Program-made: the position numbers and the translations under genes
Shown: positions 1-5,350 of the stretch, one piece after another
Position numbering within the stretch: the first letter of the stretch is position 1
Layout of the letters: every line of letters starts with the position of its first letter
Origin: a virus
DNA: 43,524 nucleotides
IMG/VR virus record: IMGVR_UViG_3300032893_000106
Location: 1-43,524 of that record
Direction: 5' to 3' (one strand)
The notes under the pieces: model-generated
What the model was told of the DNA's origin: nothing
Databases searched by the model: none
Seen by the model: the letters and a program-made list of their open reading frames with translations, nothing else

Positions 1-1
1 A

Positions 2-343
2 ATGTGGCATAAGCGATATTTTGAGCAATTAAAAGGAGTTAAACATATTTTGATAAGGGGCAATCACGATTCTAAAAGTAATAGCTGGTATTTAGACCAC
101 GGCTGGCCGTTAGTTTGCACCTCGTTTAGCTTTGAAATGTTTGGCAAAAATATAATGTTTAGCCATTACCCTACGGCTTGGGATGGATACTACGACGTAA
201 ATGTTCATGGCCATTTCCACGATACCGACCACCGTCGCTTTGAGCCGCAGTTCACGAAAATTTTGAATGGCTATCATAAATTACTTGCGCTGGAAAAAAC
301 AAACTATCAACCTGTATTATTAAGAACGTTTTTAGGGATTTAA
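2..343 (+). CDS. Metallophosphoesterase, C-terminal part (cut by window edge)
   Basis: The reading frame is open at the left edge, so the true start probably lies outside the window. The visible 113 residues contain GNHD (residues 20-23), the classic metal-binding block of calcineurin-like phosphoesterases, and a later HGHFHD block (about 69-74) that matches the GHxH metal ligands. Members hydrolyse phosphomono- or diesters with two metal ions. The N-terminal DxH and GDxxD blocks are missing because of the cut. The stop codon is also the first triplet of a 30-nt cassette that leads into the next gene. The family call is firm; the phage substrate is unknown. Confidence 0.85.
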   Translation: MWHKRYFEQLKGVKHILIRGNHDSKSNSWYLDHGWPLVCTSFSFEMFGKNIMFSHYPTAWDGYYDVNVHGHFHDTDHRRFEPQFTKILNGYHKLLALEKTNYQPVLLRTFLGI

Positions 344-370
344 CCCCCTTACTTATTAAAAAGAAAGAGA
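341..370 (+). repeat. Intergenic leader cassette, copy 1
   Basis: This 30-nt sequence starts at the stop codon of the preceding gene (TAACCCCCTTAC...) and ends in TATTAAAAAGAAAGAGA just before the next start. The same 30 nt recur exactly at 42585-42614, and the last 17 nt recur at 43298-43314 and 43468-43484. The purine-rich end probably serves as a weak Shine-Dalgarno region. Confidence 0.8.
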
Positions 371-376
371 ATGTCT

Positions 377-841
377 ATGAAAGAATTGCTTTTAAGTCGA
401 ACTAGCAAGGGGGAATTATCTGGTAAATTTAAGGCTATCGTTGATGATGATGTTTTTGAAGAAGTCAGTAAATATAATTGGGCAATCGCTAGTTATTATG
501 GATATGCGCAAAATTATAAGCTTGGTTATCTTCACAGATATATTTTAAAAGCGCCCAAAAAAGTTTATGTTGACCACATAAATGGTAATCCATTAGACAA
601 CCGCCGAGAAAATTTAAGAATATGCACCATAGCTCAAAATAATCAGAATGCCCGAAAACATAAAAGTAGACTATCAAGATACAAAGGAGTAGATTTCCAT
701 AATAATAAATGGCGAGTAAACGTGAAGAAGAAGCATATTGGTTATTTTGAGAAAGAGATACACGCCGCTATGGTTTACGATATTTGGGCGAAGGAATTGT
801 TTGGAGAATTTGCAAAGCTTAATTTTCCCGTTCTCCCCTAA
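377..841 (+). CDS. HNH homing-type endonuclease with AP2 DNA-binding domain
   Basis: The 154-residue protein has an HNH core (VDHINGNPLDNRRENLR, about residues 65-81) followed by an AP2/ERF-type domain (YKGVDFHNNKWRVNV, about 102-116, then IGYFEKEIHAAMVYD). This domain pair is typical of free-standing phage homing endonucleases that nick or cut DNA and spread themselves. An ATG at 371 sits directly against the AAAGAGA leader; the ATG at 377 has better spacing and was chosen. The gene lies directly upstream of the structured RNA cluster at 845-1342. HNH genes often sit in or near introns, but I see no group I intron core here. Confidence 0.88.
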   Translation: MKELLLSRTSKGELSGKFKAIVDDDVFEEVSKYNWAIASYYGYAQNYKLGYLHRYILKAPKKVYVDHINGNPLDNRRENLRICTIAQNNQNARKHKSRLSRYKGVDFHNNKWRVNVKKKHIGYFEKEIHAAMVYDIWAKELFGEFAKLNFPVLP

Positions 842-844
842 AGT

Positions 845-924
845 GAGATGGCGTTGTGGGTTGCCGCCGAAGAATAAGGCGGGATGGCGCAAGCCAGTAA
901 AGTTACTCTCCGTAACGCCCTCTC
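845..924 (+). ncRNA. Candidate structured RNA 1 (closed three-hairpin element)
   Basis: The ends pair over nine positions (845-853 GAGATGGCG with 916-924 CGCCCTCTC, one mismatch). Inside are three hairpins: CCGCC/GGCGG (864-868 with 878-882), TGGC-GCAA-GCCA (885-896, GNRA loop) and GTTAC/GTAAC (902-906 with 912-916, whose last C is shared with the closing stem). The outline resembles a cloverleaf, but there is no T-loop or recognisable anticodon arm, so I do not call it a tRNA. Its 3' flank GCCCTCTCGCTCAA recurs at the end of the next RNA element. Confidence 0.45.
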
Positions 925-930
925 GCTCAA

Positions 931-1053
931 ATGAAATATATGATTAACTGGCCAAAATATGTAAAAGTTCGTAACCCTGACCGAAAATGGTATCAATTTT
1001 GGAAACCTTTAATGGTTTGGGTTAGATATAAAGATTGGTTAAAAACTTTATGA
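931..1053 (+). CDS. Small Trp/Tyr-rich protein between two RNA elements
   Basis: A 40-codon frame begins MKYMINWPKYVKVRN and ends RYKDWLKTL, rich in Trp, Tyr and Lys. The start lies six bases after the closing stem of RNA 1, and the TGA stop overlaps the first two bases of the tRNA-like element. There is no clear Shine-Dalgarno sequence; ATG 940 is an alternative. Composition looks protein-like and the frame fills the gap exactly, but with no recognised family this is only a plausible gene. Confidence 0.4.
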   Translation: MKYMINWPKYVKVRNPDRKWYQFWKPLMVWVRYKDWLKTL

Positions 1054-1167
1054 GAGGGTGGTGGAAAAGGTAGACACAAAACTCTTGGTGAATAAATGCG
1101 TTTTAGCCTCGCGGAGCAGAATAGCCAAGAAAATTCAAACTCTAAGGTGCAAATCCTTAGCCCTCTC
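1052..1167 (+). ncRNA. tRNA-Leu-like RNA with abnormal central region
   Basis: A seven-base acceptor-like stem pairs GAGAGGG (1052-1058) with CCCTCTC (1161-1167). It is followed by TG and a D-arm GTGGAAAAGGTAGACAC, which matches the usual bacterial tRNA-Leu D-arm. A T-arm-like hairpin TAAGG-TGCAAAT-CCTTA (1143-1159) sits next to the 3' stem. Between D- and T-arms are about 65 nt, longer than a normal anticodon plus variable arm. AAAAC (1078-1082) can pair with GTTTT (1100-1104), leaving a 17-nt loop, and TCTTGG (1083-1088) with CCAAGA (1125-1130). No normal seven-base anticodon loop is evident. It may be a tRNA with an insertion, a degraded tRNA, or a tRNA mimic. Confidence 0.5.
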
Positions 1168-1176
1168 GCTCAAGTG

Positions 1177-1267
1177 GCCTCTAGGGGAGGGTGATTACGG
1201 ATTCGTTCACAGTGCCGTATGAGCCTGAAGTGTGAAGGGAAGGGCTTCGGCTCTCTCCCCTAGGGGC
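1177..1267 (+). ncRNA. Candidate structured RNA 3 (long-stem element)
   Basis: A 13-bp stem with one G-U pair joins GCCTCTAGGGGAG (1177-1189) to CTCCCCTAGGGGC (1255-1267). Inside is a UUCG-capped hairpin (AGGGC-TTCG-GCTCT, 1241-1254). TACGG (1196-1200) can pair with CCGTA (1215-1219), and TTCACA (1206-1211) with TGTGAA (1231-1236); these two helices cross, as in an H-type pseudoknot. The 11-mer CACAGTGCCGT (1208-1218) recurs in the next element. No known RNA family was recognised. Confidence 0.5.
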
Positions 1268-1342
1268 TTAAGTGGTTAGTCGGACGGCGTTGTTAAGCCA
1301 CAGCACAGTGCCGTTAAACGAGTGGCTCATCCGACACTTAAG
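1267..1342 (+). ncRNA. Candidate structured RNA 4 (pseudoknot-like element)
   Basis: CTTAAGT (1267-1273) pairs with ACTTAAG (1336-1342) and GTCGGA (1279-1284) with TCCGAC (1330-1335). Inside, ACGGC (1284-1288) can pair with GCCGT (1310-1314), and GCCAC (1297-1301) with GTGGC (1322-1326). Again the two inner helices cross, and the second strand of the first helix lies in a copy of CACAGTGCCGT (1304-1314). The element ends about 30 nt before the next gene, so it might also act as a leader. Confidence 0.45.
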
Positions 1343-1371
1343 TGTTTATGGGAATTGGTGTGAAAGGTCTT

Positions 1372-1524
1372 ATGAAAAAAGGTGGCCACAATTATCATCC
1401 TTCACGCACTAGCGGGATTCAAAAGCAAATCCGTGCCAGGGATTTTGACGCCTTAAAAAAGAAAAAAGCTAAAAAGCTTAATAAGCCTTTAGACTTAAGC
1501 AAGGGCGATTGGAGTTTGAGGTAA
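1372..1524 (+). CDS. Small basic protein
   Basis: The 50-residue protein begins MKKGGHNYHPSRTSG and ends DLSKGDWSLR, with a Lys-rich centre (KKKKAKKLNK). The start at 1372 was chosen because GAAAGGTCTTATGAAAA around it is identical to the start region of the gene at 37374; an upstream ATG at 1348 or GTG at 1342 is less likely because 1342 lies inside the RNA element. Function unknown; the charge suggests nucleic-acid contact. Confidence 0.6.
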   Translation: MKKGGHNYHPSRTSGIQKQIRARDFDALKKKKAKKLNKPLDLSKGDWSLR

Positions 1525-1527
1525 TTT

Positions 1528-1701
1528 ATGAAAAACACCGAATACATAAAATGGCAGGGGAAGACGCAGAAATGGAAAGCGCAGGGAGAAAAATCCGCCC
1601 GCGAGTTATTTGATGATGACCTTTTAAAAGGTGGCTATTGGGCAGCTGGGTATTCCCAAGCGATTACTGATTTTATTTTAAAGTTTAAGGATAAAATTTA
1701 A
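1528..1701 (+). CDS. Hypothetical small protein
   Basis: A 57-residue frame begins MKNTEYIKWQGKTQKWK and ends TDFILKFKDKI. It starts three bases after the previous stop, with GAGG at 1518-1521 as a probable ribosome-binding site. It is a soluble protein with a mixed charged N-terminal half. No family recognised. Confidence 0.65.
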   Translation: MKNTEYIKWQGKTQKWKAQGEKSARELFDDDLLKGGYWAAGYSQAITDFILKFKDKI

Positions 1702-1714
1702 CTAGAAAGGAATT

Positions 1715-1897
1715 ATGAAGACAATGACTGAAAACAGAATGCGAGCAATGGAAGAGCTTAGGCAAGCGGAGATTCGGTTTTGGCAGAAAATGCACCCAAA
1801 AGCTAAAGTTATGTTTAAGAAAAATACAATAGTTATTGAGTATCCCTTACCTACCGATTTTGACGCAATTAGTAAATTTACCGAAAGATACGTTTAA
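1715..1897 (+). CDS. Hypothetical small protein
   Basis: A 60-residue protein with a helical charged N-terminus (ENRMRAMEELRQAEIRFWQ) and a short strand-like segment (KAKVMFKKNTIVIEYPLP). The start is preceded by AGAAAGGAATT, almost the same ribosome-binding stretch as at 37171-37180. Function unknown. Confidence 0.7.
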   Translation: MKTMTENRMRAMEELRQAEIRFWQKMHPKAKVMFKKNTIVIEYPLPTDFDAISKFTERYV

Positions 1898-1917
1898 CCC
1901 CAAGCTAATTAAACTTT

Positions 1918-2130
1918 ATGACCGACTTAAAAAAAGAGTTCTTAAAAATCAAAAGTTGGAATGGCTTAGAAGGCGTTGCCGACTGGTGGCTAGCTAAACT
2001 TGAAGCCGCACGGGATGAAAGCCGCCGTGAGGCTCAAGATGAGATACGGGCTTGGGCTAAAGCACACGGCAAGAATTACAAAGAATTGAGGGATTTTGTT
2101 GATTTTATAAATGACTCTCGCAATATATGA
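1918..2130 (+). CDS. Hypothetical protein with LEAARDE motif
   Basis: A 70-residue, mostly helical acidic/basic protein. Its middle (KLEAARDESRREAQDEIR) resembles a segment of the next protein (DLEAAREEGYRDG); 17 nt, CTTGAAGCCGCACGGGA, are identical at 1999-2015 and 2292-2308. The stop overlaps the next start (ATGA). No family recognised. Confidence 0.7.
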   Translation: MTDLKKEFLKIKSWNGLEGVADWWLAKLEAARDESRREAQDEIRAWAKAHGKNYKELRDFVDFINDSRNI

Positions 2131-2561
2131 CCGACAAACTAAAATGGCGTGAAAATTTACATAACAACATCCTTTCGGTAATGTATCCCAAAAAAGGAAG
2201 CGATGGAAAGTTTTTGTCAAAGTTACCGCCTATAATAATTGACGCAATAGATTCCGCTTATGTCGCAGGCTTGGATAGTGTGAGCCAAGACCTTGAAGCC
2301 GCACGGGAGGAAGGCTACCGAGATGGGCTTACCGATGGACAGAATAACCCGATGGGAGTGACTAAATGGAAAAATTATGGCATCGATTTCGGTTACTGGG
2401 AATATTTTGAAAAGGTATGCCGCCGTGAGATGGCTAAAGAGATAATTGAAGCGATACCAGATGAGAAAAAAGATATAGGCTATACGGGAATAACTTTGAG
2501 TTCAACTTCTTTAAAAGACCTTAAAGCCCAACTCCGCGCTAAATATTTAGGAGATATATGA
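2127..2561 (+). CDS. Hypothetical protein, shares a segment with its upstream neighbour
   Basis: A 144-residue soluble protein with an LEAAREEGYRDG segment shared with the preceding gene and a charged C-terminal half (RREMAKEIIEAIPDEKKD). It overlaps both neighbours by ATGA, showing translational coupling. No catalytic motif recognised. Confidence 0.75.
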   Translation: MTDKLKWRENLHNNILSVMYPKKGSDGKFLSKLPPIIIDAIDSAYVAGLDSVSQDLEAAREEGYRDGLTDGQNNPMGVTKWKNYGIDFGYWEYFEKVCRREMAKEIIEAIPDEKKDIGYTGITLSSTSLKDLKAQLRAKYLGDI

Positions 2562-2773
2562 AAAATAAATGGAGAATTGTATTTTGCGGATTGTGGGGTC
2601 TGGTTGAATTAGGCGCTTTAATTATAAGTATCTGGTTAGCTCTTTTTGGCTATTTATTTACTGGTTTACTTATTTGGCTAATTGGGGATTTTTGTGGAAG
2701 TGGATGGATTATAATTTTATGGTTGCCTGCTTTATGGTCGGAAAGAGTCTTAGAATTTTGGCAGAATATTTAG
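2558..2773 (+). CDS. Small membrane protein
   Basis: A 71-residue protein with a basic N-terminus (MKNKWR) and two long hydrophobic, Trp/Leu/Ile-rich segments (about residues 8-38 and 45-60), so probably two or three membrane passes. It is coupled to the preceding gene by an ATGA overlap. Role unknown; early-region membrane proteins of phages can act in superinfection exclusion, but nothing here proves that. Confidence 0.7.
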   Translation: MKNKWRIVFCGLWGLVELGALIISIWLALFGYLFTGLLIWLIGDFCGSGWIIILWLPALWSERVLEFWQNI

Positions 2774-2782
2774 GAGAATGAA

Positions 2783-2944
2783 ATGGCTAAATGCAAAAAT
2801 CAAAAATGTGGCAAAGAGTTTACACCTCATAAAGCCGCCTACTACCAAACGCAAATTTACTGTTCGCGCGCCTGCGCTGTTAAACGCACGGGTTGGGGAA
2901 AGTTTCACTATCTTAAAGTAACTAAGGCACTTGGAGGTTACTAA
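2783..2944 (+). CDS. Small zinc-binding protein
   Basis: A 53-residue protein begins MAKCKNQKCGKEFTPHKAA with Cys at 4 and 9 and a second pair in YCSRAC (27 and 31). Four Cys with nearby basic residues indicate a treble-clef or zinc-ribbon fold. GGAG at 2773-2776 supports the start; ATG 2778 is out of frame. The last stop base is shared with the next start. Probably a nucleic-acid-binding finger; target unknown. Confidence 0.7.
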   Translation: MAKCKNQKCGKEFTPHKAAYYQTQIYCSRACAVKRTGWGKFHYLKVTKALGGY

Positions 2945-3090
2945 TGACCCATCTTTGCAGGGAAGACCAACATCATTTGTGCCAATACGAAGATTGCGAT
3001 TGTTTTTGCCACAAGCGGCTTTCCCTCATCAAACGCTACGGGGAAGAATGGCTTAGGGAGTTAGGACGATTATTTACACACAAAAATTAA
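2944..3090 (+). CDS. Small Cys/His-rich protein
   Basis: A 48-residue protein with Cys and His packed in the first half (MTHLCREDQHHLCQYEDCDC, then FCHKR) and a basic helical tail (LIKRYGEEWLRELGRLFTH). It starts on the last base of the preceding stop. The pattern suggests one metal site. No family recognised. Confidence 0.65.
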   Translation: MTHLCREDQHHLCQYEDCDCFCHKRLSLIKRYGEEWLRELGRLFTHKN

Positions 3091-3094
3091 ACCA

Positions 3095-3469
3095 ATGGCT
3101 TTTTACATCCAACGTAATGCTAATAAATATGGCGCGCAAAAAACAATCTACAACAACCTCAAATACGACTCTAAAGGGGAAGCTGGTTATGCCCAAGAAC
3201 TTGACTTACTCCTTAAAGCGAAGCAAATTTCCAAAGTTGAGCGACAAAAAACATTTATTCTTTATGGTAAAAATGGCGGACGAATCACCACGCATCGGGT
3301 GGATTTCCTTGTAACCTTCCCTGACGGCCATCAGGAAGTTCACGAGTATAAAGGCTGGGCTTCCGATGTTTGGAAAATTAAGCGGGATTTATTTGTAGAC
3401 AACTACCCTGACATCCAGTATGTTGTCATAACAGCTAAGGGAAATTGGTTTAATAAAAAATTTAGATAA
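3095..3469 (+). CDS. DUF1064 family protein, nuclease-like
   Basis: The 124-residue protein has the DUF1064 pattern: an N-terminal NKYGAQKTIYN stretch, YDSKGEAGYAQELDLL, KVERQKTFIL, VDFLVTFPDGHQEVHEYKGW. The E...D...ExK arrangement (GEA, VDF, HEYKG) fits a PD-(D/E)XK nuclease core, and family members occur in phage recombination regions. Whether it cuts branched DNA, as an endonuclease would, cannot be told from sequence. It is the last early gene before the terminator at 3564. Confidence 0.85.
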   Translation: MAFYIQRNANKYGAQKTIYNNLKYDSKGEAGYAQELDLLLKAKQISKVERQKTFILYGKNGGRITTHRVDFLVTFPDGHQEVHEYKGWASDVWKIKRDLFVDNYPDIQYVVITAKGNWFNKKFR

Positions 3470-3500
3470 ATAGCCTGGACCGAAAACGTTCACCCAAACT

Positions 3501-3535
3501 CTTTTTTACGCTACCGTATGGATGCCGTAAAAAAG
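3501..3535. other. AT-rich inverted repeat after the last early gene
   Basis: CTTTTTTACG (3501-3510) is the exact reverse complement of CGTAAAAAAG (3526-3535), with a 15-nt loop. On the plus strand it lacks a trailing U-run, so it is not a standard terminator. It may protect the transcript 3' end or bind protein. Confidence 0.55.
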
Positions 3536-3563
3536 TTCCAAAGCAAACTAAAAGTGGCTATAC

Positions 3564-3591
3564 AAAAACCGCCTTTTAAAGGGCGGTTTTT
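3564..3591. terminator. Bidirectional intrinsic terminator between converging operons
   Basis: AAAAACCGCCTTT pairs with AAAGGGCGGTTTTT around a one-base centre. It gives a GC-rich stem with U-runs on both strands. It sits between the last plus-strand gene (ends 3469) and the last minus-strand gene (ends 3684), so it stops both early and late transcripts. Confidence 0.9.
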
Positions 3592-3635
3592 GTTGGCTTT
3601 CTATCAGCTTAAATATTATAGCACTTTATGGGAAA

Positions 3636-3663
3636 GGGGCAAAGCTTGTTAGCCTTTTGCCCC
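3636..3663 (-). terminator. Probable hairpin at late-operon 3' end
   Basis: GGGGCAAA (3636-3643) and TTTGCCCC (3656-3663) form an 8-bp stem with a 12-nt loop, 20 bases past the last minus-strand stop. On the minus strand it is followed by TTTCCC rather than a long U-run, so it is a weak terminator or an RNA-stabilising hairpin ahead of the strong one at 3564. Confidence 0.5.
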
Positions 3664-3683
3664 CTTCGTCCCGCGGGTATTAC

Positions 3684-3881
3684 TTAGGTGTTCGTGGACG
3701 CCACTTTGGTCTTTTCTGTGGCTTTAATCTCCTCATAGCGTGCCTCAATTTCTAAGAGTTGGGTGGTGATTTGTGTAGCAAGCCGTTCTATCTCCGCCTT
3801 ACCCAAATACGAGTTTTGGATGAGCTTACGGATTAGTTCGGCAAGCAAAAAGGTTGGCTGGGCGAGCGAGCGCTTGACAAT
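3684..3881 (-). CDS. Small helical protein with probable ATT start codon
   Basis: The frame reads VKRSLAQPTFLLAELIRKL then QNSYLGKAEIERLATQI, a convincing amphipathic helical protein of 65 residues. No ATG, GTG or TTG lies in frame before the upstream stop. A strong AGGAGG lies eight bases ahead of an ATT (3881-3879), the same rare initiator used by infC and pcnB. It overlaps the end of the zinc-finger gene in the -1 frame, so a ribosomal -1 frameshift at tandem AGG AGG (Arg) codons is the alternative. As last gene of the late operon it may belong to lysis. Confidence 0.55.
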   Translation of the reverse strand: MVKRSLAQPTFLLAELIRKLIQNSYLGKAEIERLATQITTQLLEIEARYEEIKATEKTKVASTNT

Positions 3882-4045
3882 CGTGATACCCTCCTATTCT
3901 TGTAGAGTTCAGGTTTATTACGGGGCTGGCAAAAAAGCTGGACAGGAGCCGAAAGTTTTTTCCCACACCCAAGATTGGTGCAACGTCCATTATGGTTTGT
4001 AGCCACACGGCGGTTGCAATGCGGACATACCGGCGGTTTTTCCAT
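3833..4045 (-). CDS. Small zinc-ribbon protein
   Basis: The protein starts MEKPPVCPHCNRRVATNHNG and has two Cys pairs (CPHC and CTNLGC), a zinc-ribbon, followed by a basic tail of about 40 residues. AAGGAGG precedes ATG 4045 at normal distance; the in-frame GTG at 4051 overlaps that site and is unlikely. The last 49 bases overlap the following gene in another frame, and this tail contains the follower's AGGAGG. Confidence 0.7.
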   Translation of the reverse strand: MEKPPVCPHCNRRVATNHNGRCTNLGCGKKLSAPVQLFCQPRNKPELYKNRRVSRLSSARSPSQPFCLPN

Positions 4046-4055
4046 TTCCACCTCC

Positions 4056-4220
4056 TTATGCGGAACCGAACTTATGGTAGCAATAAACTAAAACAATGCC
4101 TAAAACCGCCAAACCGCCGGCTACATAATAATCGTGCTGGGCTAAAGTTGAGGCGGCCGAGGCAAAAAAACCTAAGGCGAGTGACATCAAAGTCACATCG
4201 GTTGAGGAAACATTATTCAT
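4056..4220 (-). CDS. Holin-like two-TM protein
   Basis: A 54-residue protein has a hydrophobic segment LMSLALGFFASAASTLA, a short polar turn QHDYY, then VAGGLAVLGIVLVYCY and a small basic end (HKFGSA). Two short membrane helices with a tight turn in a phage lysis neighbourhood is the profile of a small holin, which forms holes in the inner membrane at lysis. Identification rests on topology and position, not on a recognised family. Confidence 0.6.
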   Translation of the reverse strand: MNNVSSTDVTLMSLALGFFASAASTLAQHDYYVAGGLAVLGIVLVYCYHKFGSA

Positions 4221-4221
4221 A

Positions 4222-4374
4222 TTATTTTTCTTCAGTTAATTCCTGGGCTGGCTCGACTCGTTCCAGCTCAATATACATTTTTTTACCATCGCCAAAAGAC
4301 GAGGTAACTTTATAAATTTCTCCGCTGCTATCCTTAAACTCATTTCCTATTGTCAGGTTGTCAATATGTAACAT
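4222..4374 (-). CDS. Small hypothetical protein
   Basis: A 50-residue protein (MLHIDNLTIGNEFKDSSG..., ending QELTEEK) with a strand-rich, acidic composition. Its ATG shares a base with the stop of the peptidase-like gene (TAATG), and the next gene starts two bases after its stop, so it is firmly within the operon. Function unknown. Confidence 0.7.
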   Translation of the reverse strand: MLHIDNLTIGNEFKDSSGEIYKVTSSFGDGKKMYIELERVEPAQELTEEK

Positions 4375-5075
4375 TAAAGTCCTGACACTTCTTTGGCCTT
4401 AGTAAAATCTATGCTCCCATCAGGGCCTAAAATGTCAGTTCCTAAATTTAAGGCTTTATCTTTAATCGCGTCTTCCGAAAGAGCGGGCAGGTAAAAGCCA
4501 TACTCTTTCGTCCCTGTCTTGTGGACGAACTCTGCGTTGGTCATAGGATTTATGGTTAATTGAAAATAATGAATTACAGGGGCATAAAGAGGGCGGATTA
4601 ACTGCCCGTAGCTCTCAAAAACCGTAGTCGGATTAACCAGCATATCAGCGTGGGTCGTGGTGGAGAGTTGGAGTTCAAGCCAAAGGGGAGCTTTGCCTAA
4701 CCAAATTAAAGGATTAGAACCTAAGTTAGTGTTCAAGGTCACAGGACACTTCTTAGCCTTCGCCAATACTGTCGGCGGAATGTCTTGGTAGAACTCATCC
4801 CAAGTATAGTTATCAGTCGGAATCGGCCAATCTTCCTCTAAAATAAGCCCATATTTGTTAATTGCGTTGACTACATTTACATAGGAATTTCCTTGAGGTG
4901 TCGTGCCGGAAAGTTTAGCTAAAGCCCGTTCAGAGAAGTCAACTTCCACTCCCGTCTGTTGCTTTAAAATCGTTTCAATTATATGGATAGCCGAAAACGA
5001 AACACACGCCGCGGTTTCGGTGCGCTGACTTTCTTGAACATCTCCGTCTTGGGGCACAAAAGGTTGCCAGTCCAT
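4374..5075 (-). CDS. Papain-like cysteine peptidase fold protein, possible lysis enzyme
   Basis: The 233-residue protein begins MDWQPFVPQDGDVQESQRTE and then TAACVSFSAIHIIETIL, where Cys-24 sits at the start of a helix as in papain-fold enzymes (C1/C39-like). A THADMLVNP segment (about 141-149) could supply the catalytic His. The C-terminal part (KTGTKEYGFYLPALSEDAIK) may bind or tether. Phages use such folds for cell-wall peptide cleavage, and here it lies between an anchored coiled-coil protein and a holin-like gene, so an endolysin role is reasonable. The Cys-His pairing is my reading, not proven. Confidence 0.55.
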   Translation of the reverse strand: MDWQPFVPQDGDVQESQRTETAACVSFSAIHIIETILKQQTGVEVDFSERALAKLSGTTPQGNSYVNVVNAINKYGLILEEDWPIPTDNYTWDEFYQDIPPTVLAKAKKCPVTLNTNLGSNPLIWLGKAPLWLELQLSTTTHADMLVNPTTVFESYGQLIRPLYAPVIHYFQLTINPMTNAEFVHKTGTKEYGFYLPALSEDAIKDKALNLGTDILGPDGSIDFTKAKEVSGL

Positions 5076-5350
5076 TATTTTTTATTTAATTGCTGCTGAA
5101 TCAGCAAGATGTTACTTTGGTCTAAGGTTTCCTGGGCTTGGAGGGCGGTGTAATTCTGGCTGACTTGTTTTAAACTCACCTGAATCTGGGTGAGTTGAAT
5201 CTGCATATTGTTAATCGGAATCACCACGGTAGAAACAAACGTCCAGCCTACGCCTAAAAGAAAAACCACTATCAAAGCCACGCGGGTCACGCTTAACTCG
5301 GTGTTGGCTAAGTTGATTCGTCTGTCAGGGATTATTATTGGTTCTGGCAT
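5075..5350 (-). CDS. Membrane-anchored coiled-coil protein (spanin or holin partner-like)
   Basis: A 91-residue protein with one strong transmembrane segment (VALIVVFLLGVGWTFVSTVV, about residues 23-42) followed by a Gln/Leu-rich heptad coiled coil (IQLTQIQVSLKQVSQNY) to the C-terminus. One helix plus coiled coil resembles Rz-type inner spanins or class III holins. Its start overlaps the glycosyltransferase gene by 26 bases and its stop abuts the peptidase-like gene. Confidence 0.6.
   Translation of the reverse strand: MPEPIIIPDRRINLANTELSVTRVALIVVFLLGVGWTFVSTVVIPINNMQIQLTQIQVSLKQVSQNYTALQAQETLDQSNILLIQQQLNKK

Noticed and set aside
842-1342. Group I intron near the HNH gene
   Set aside because: HNH genes often reside in such introns, but I found neither the conserved core strands nor a split exon around the region.
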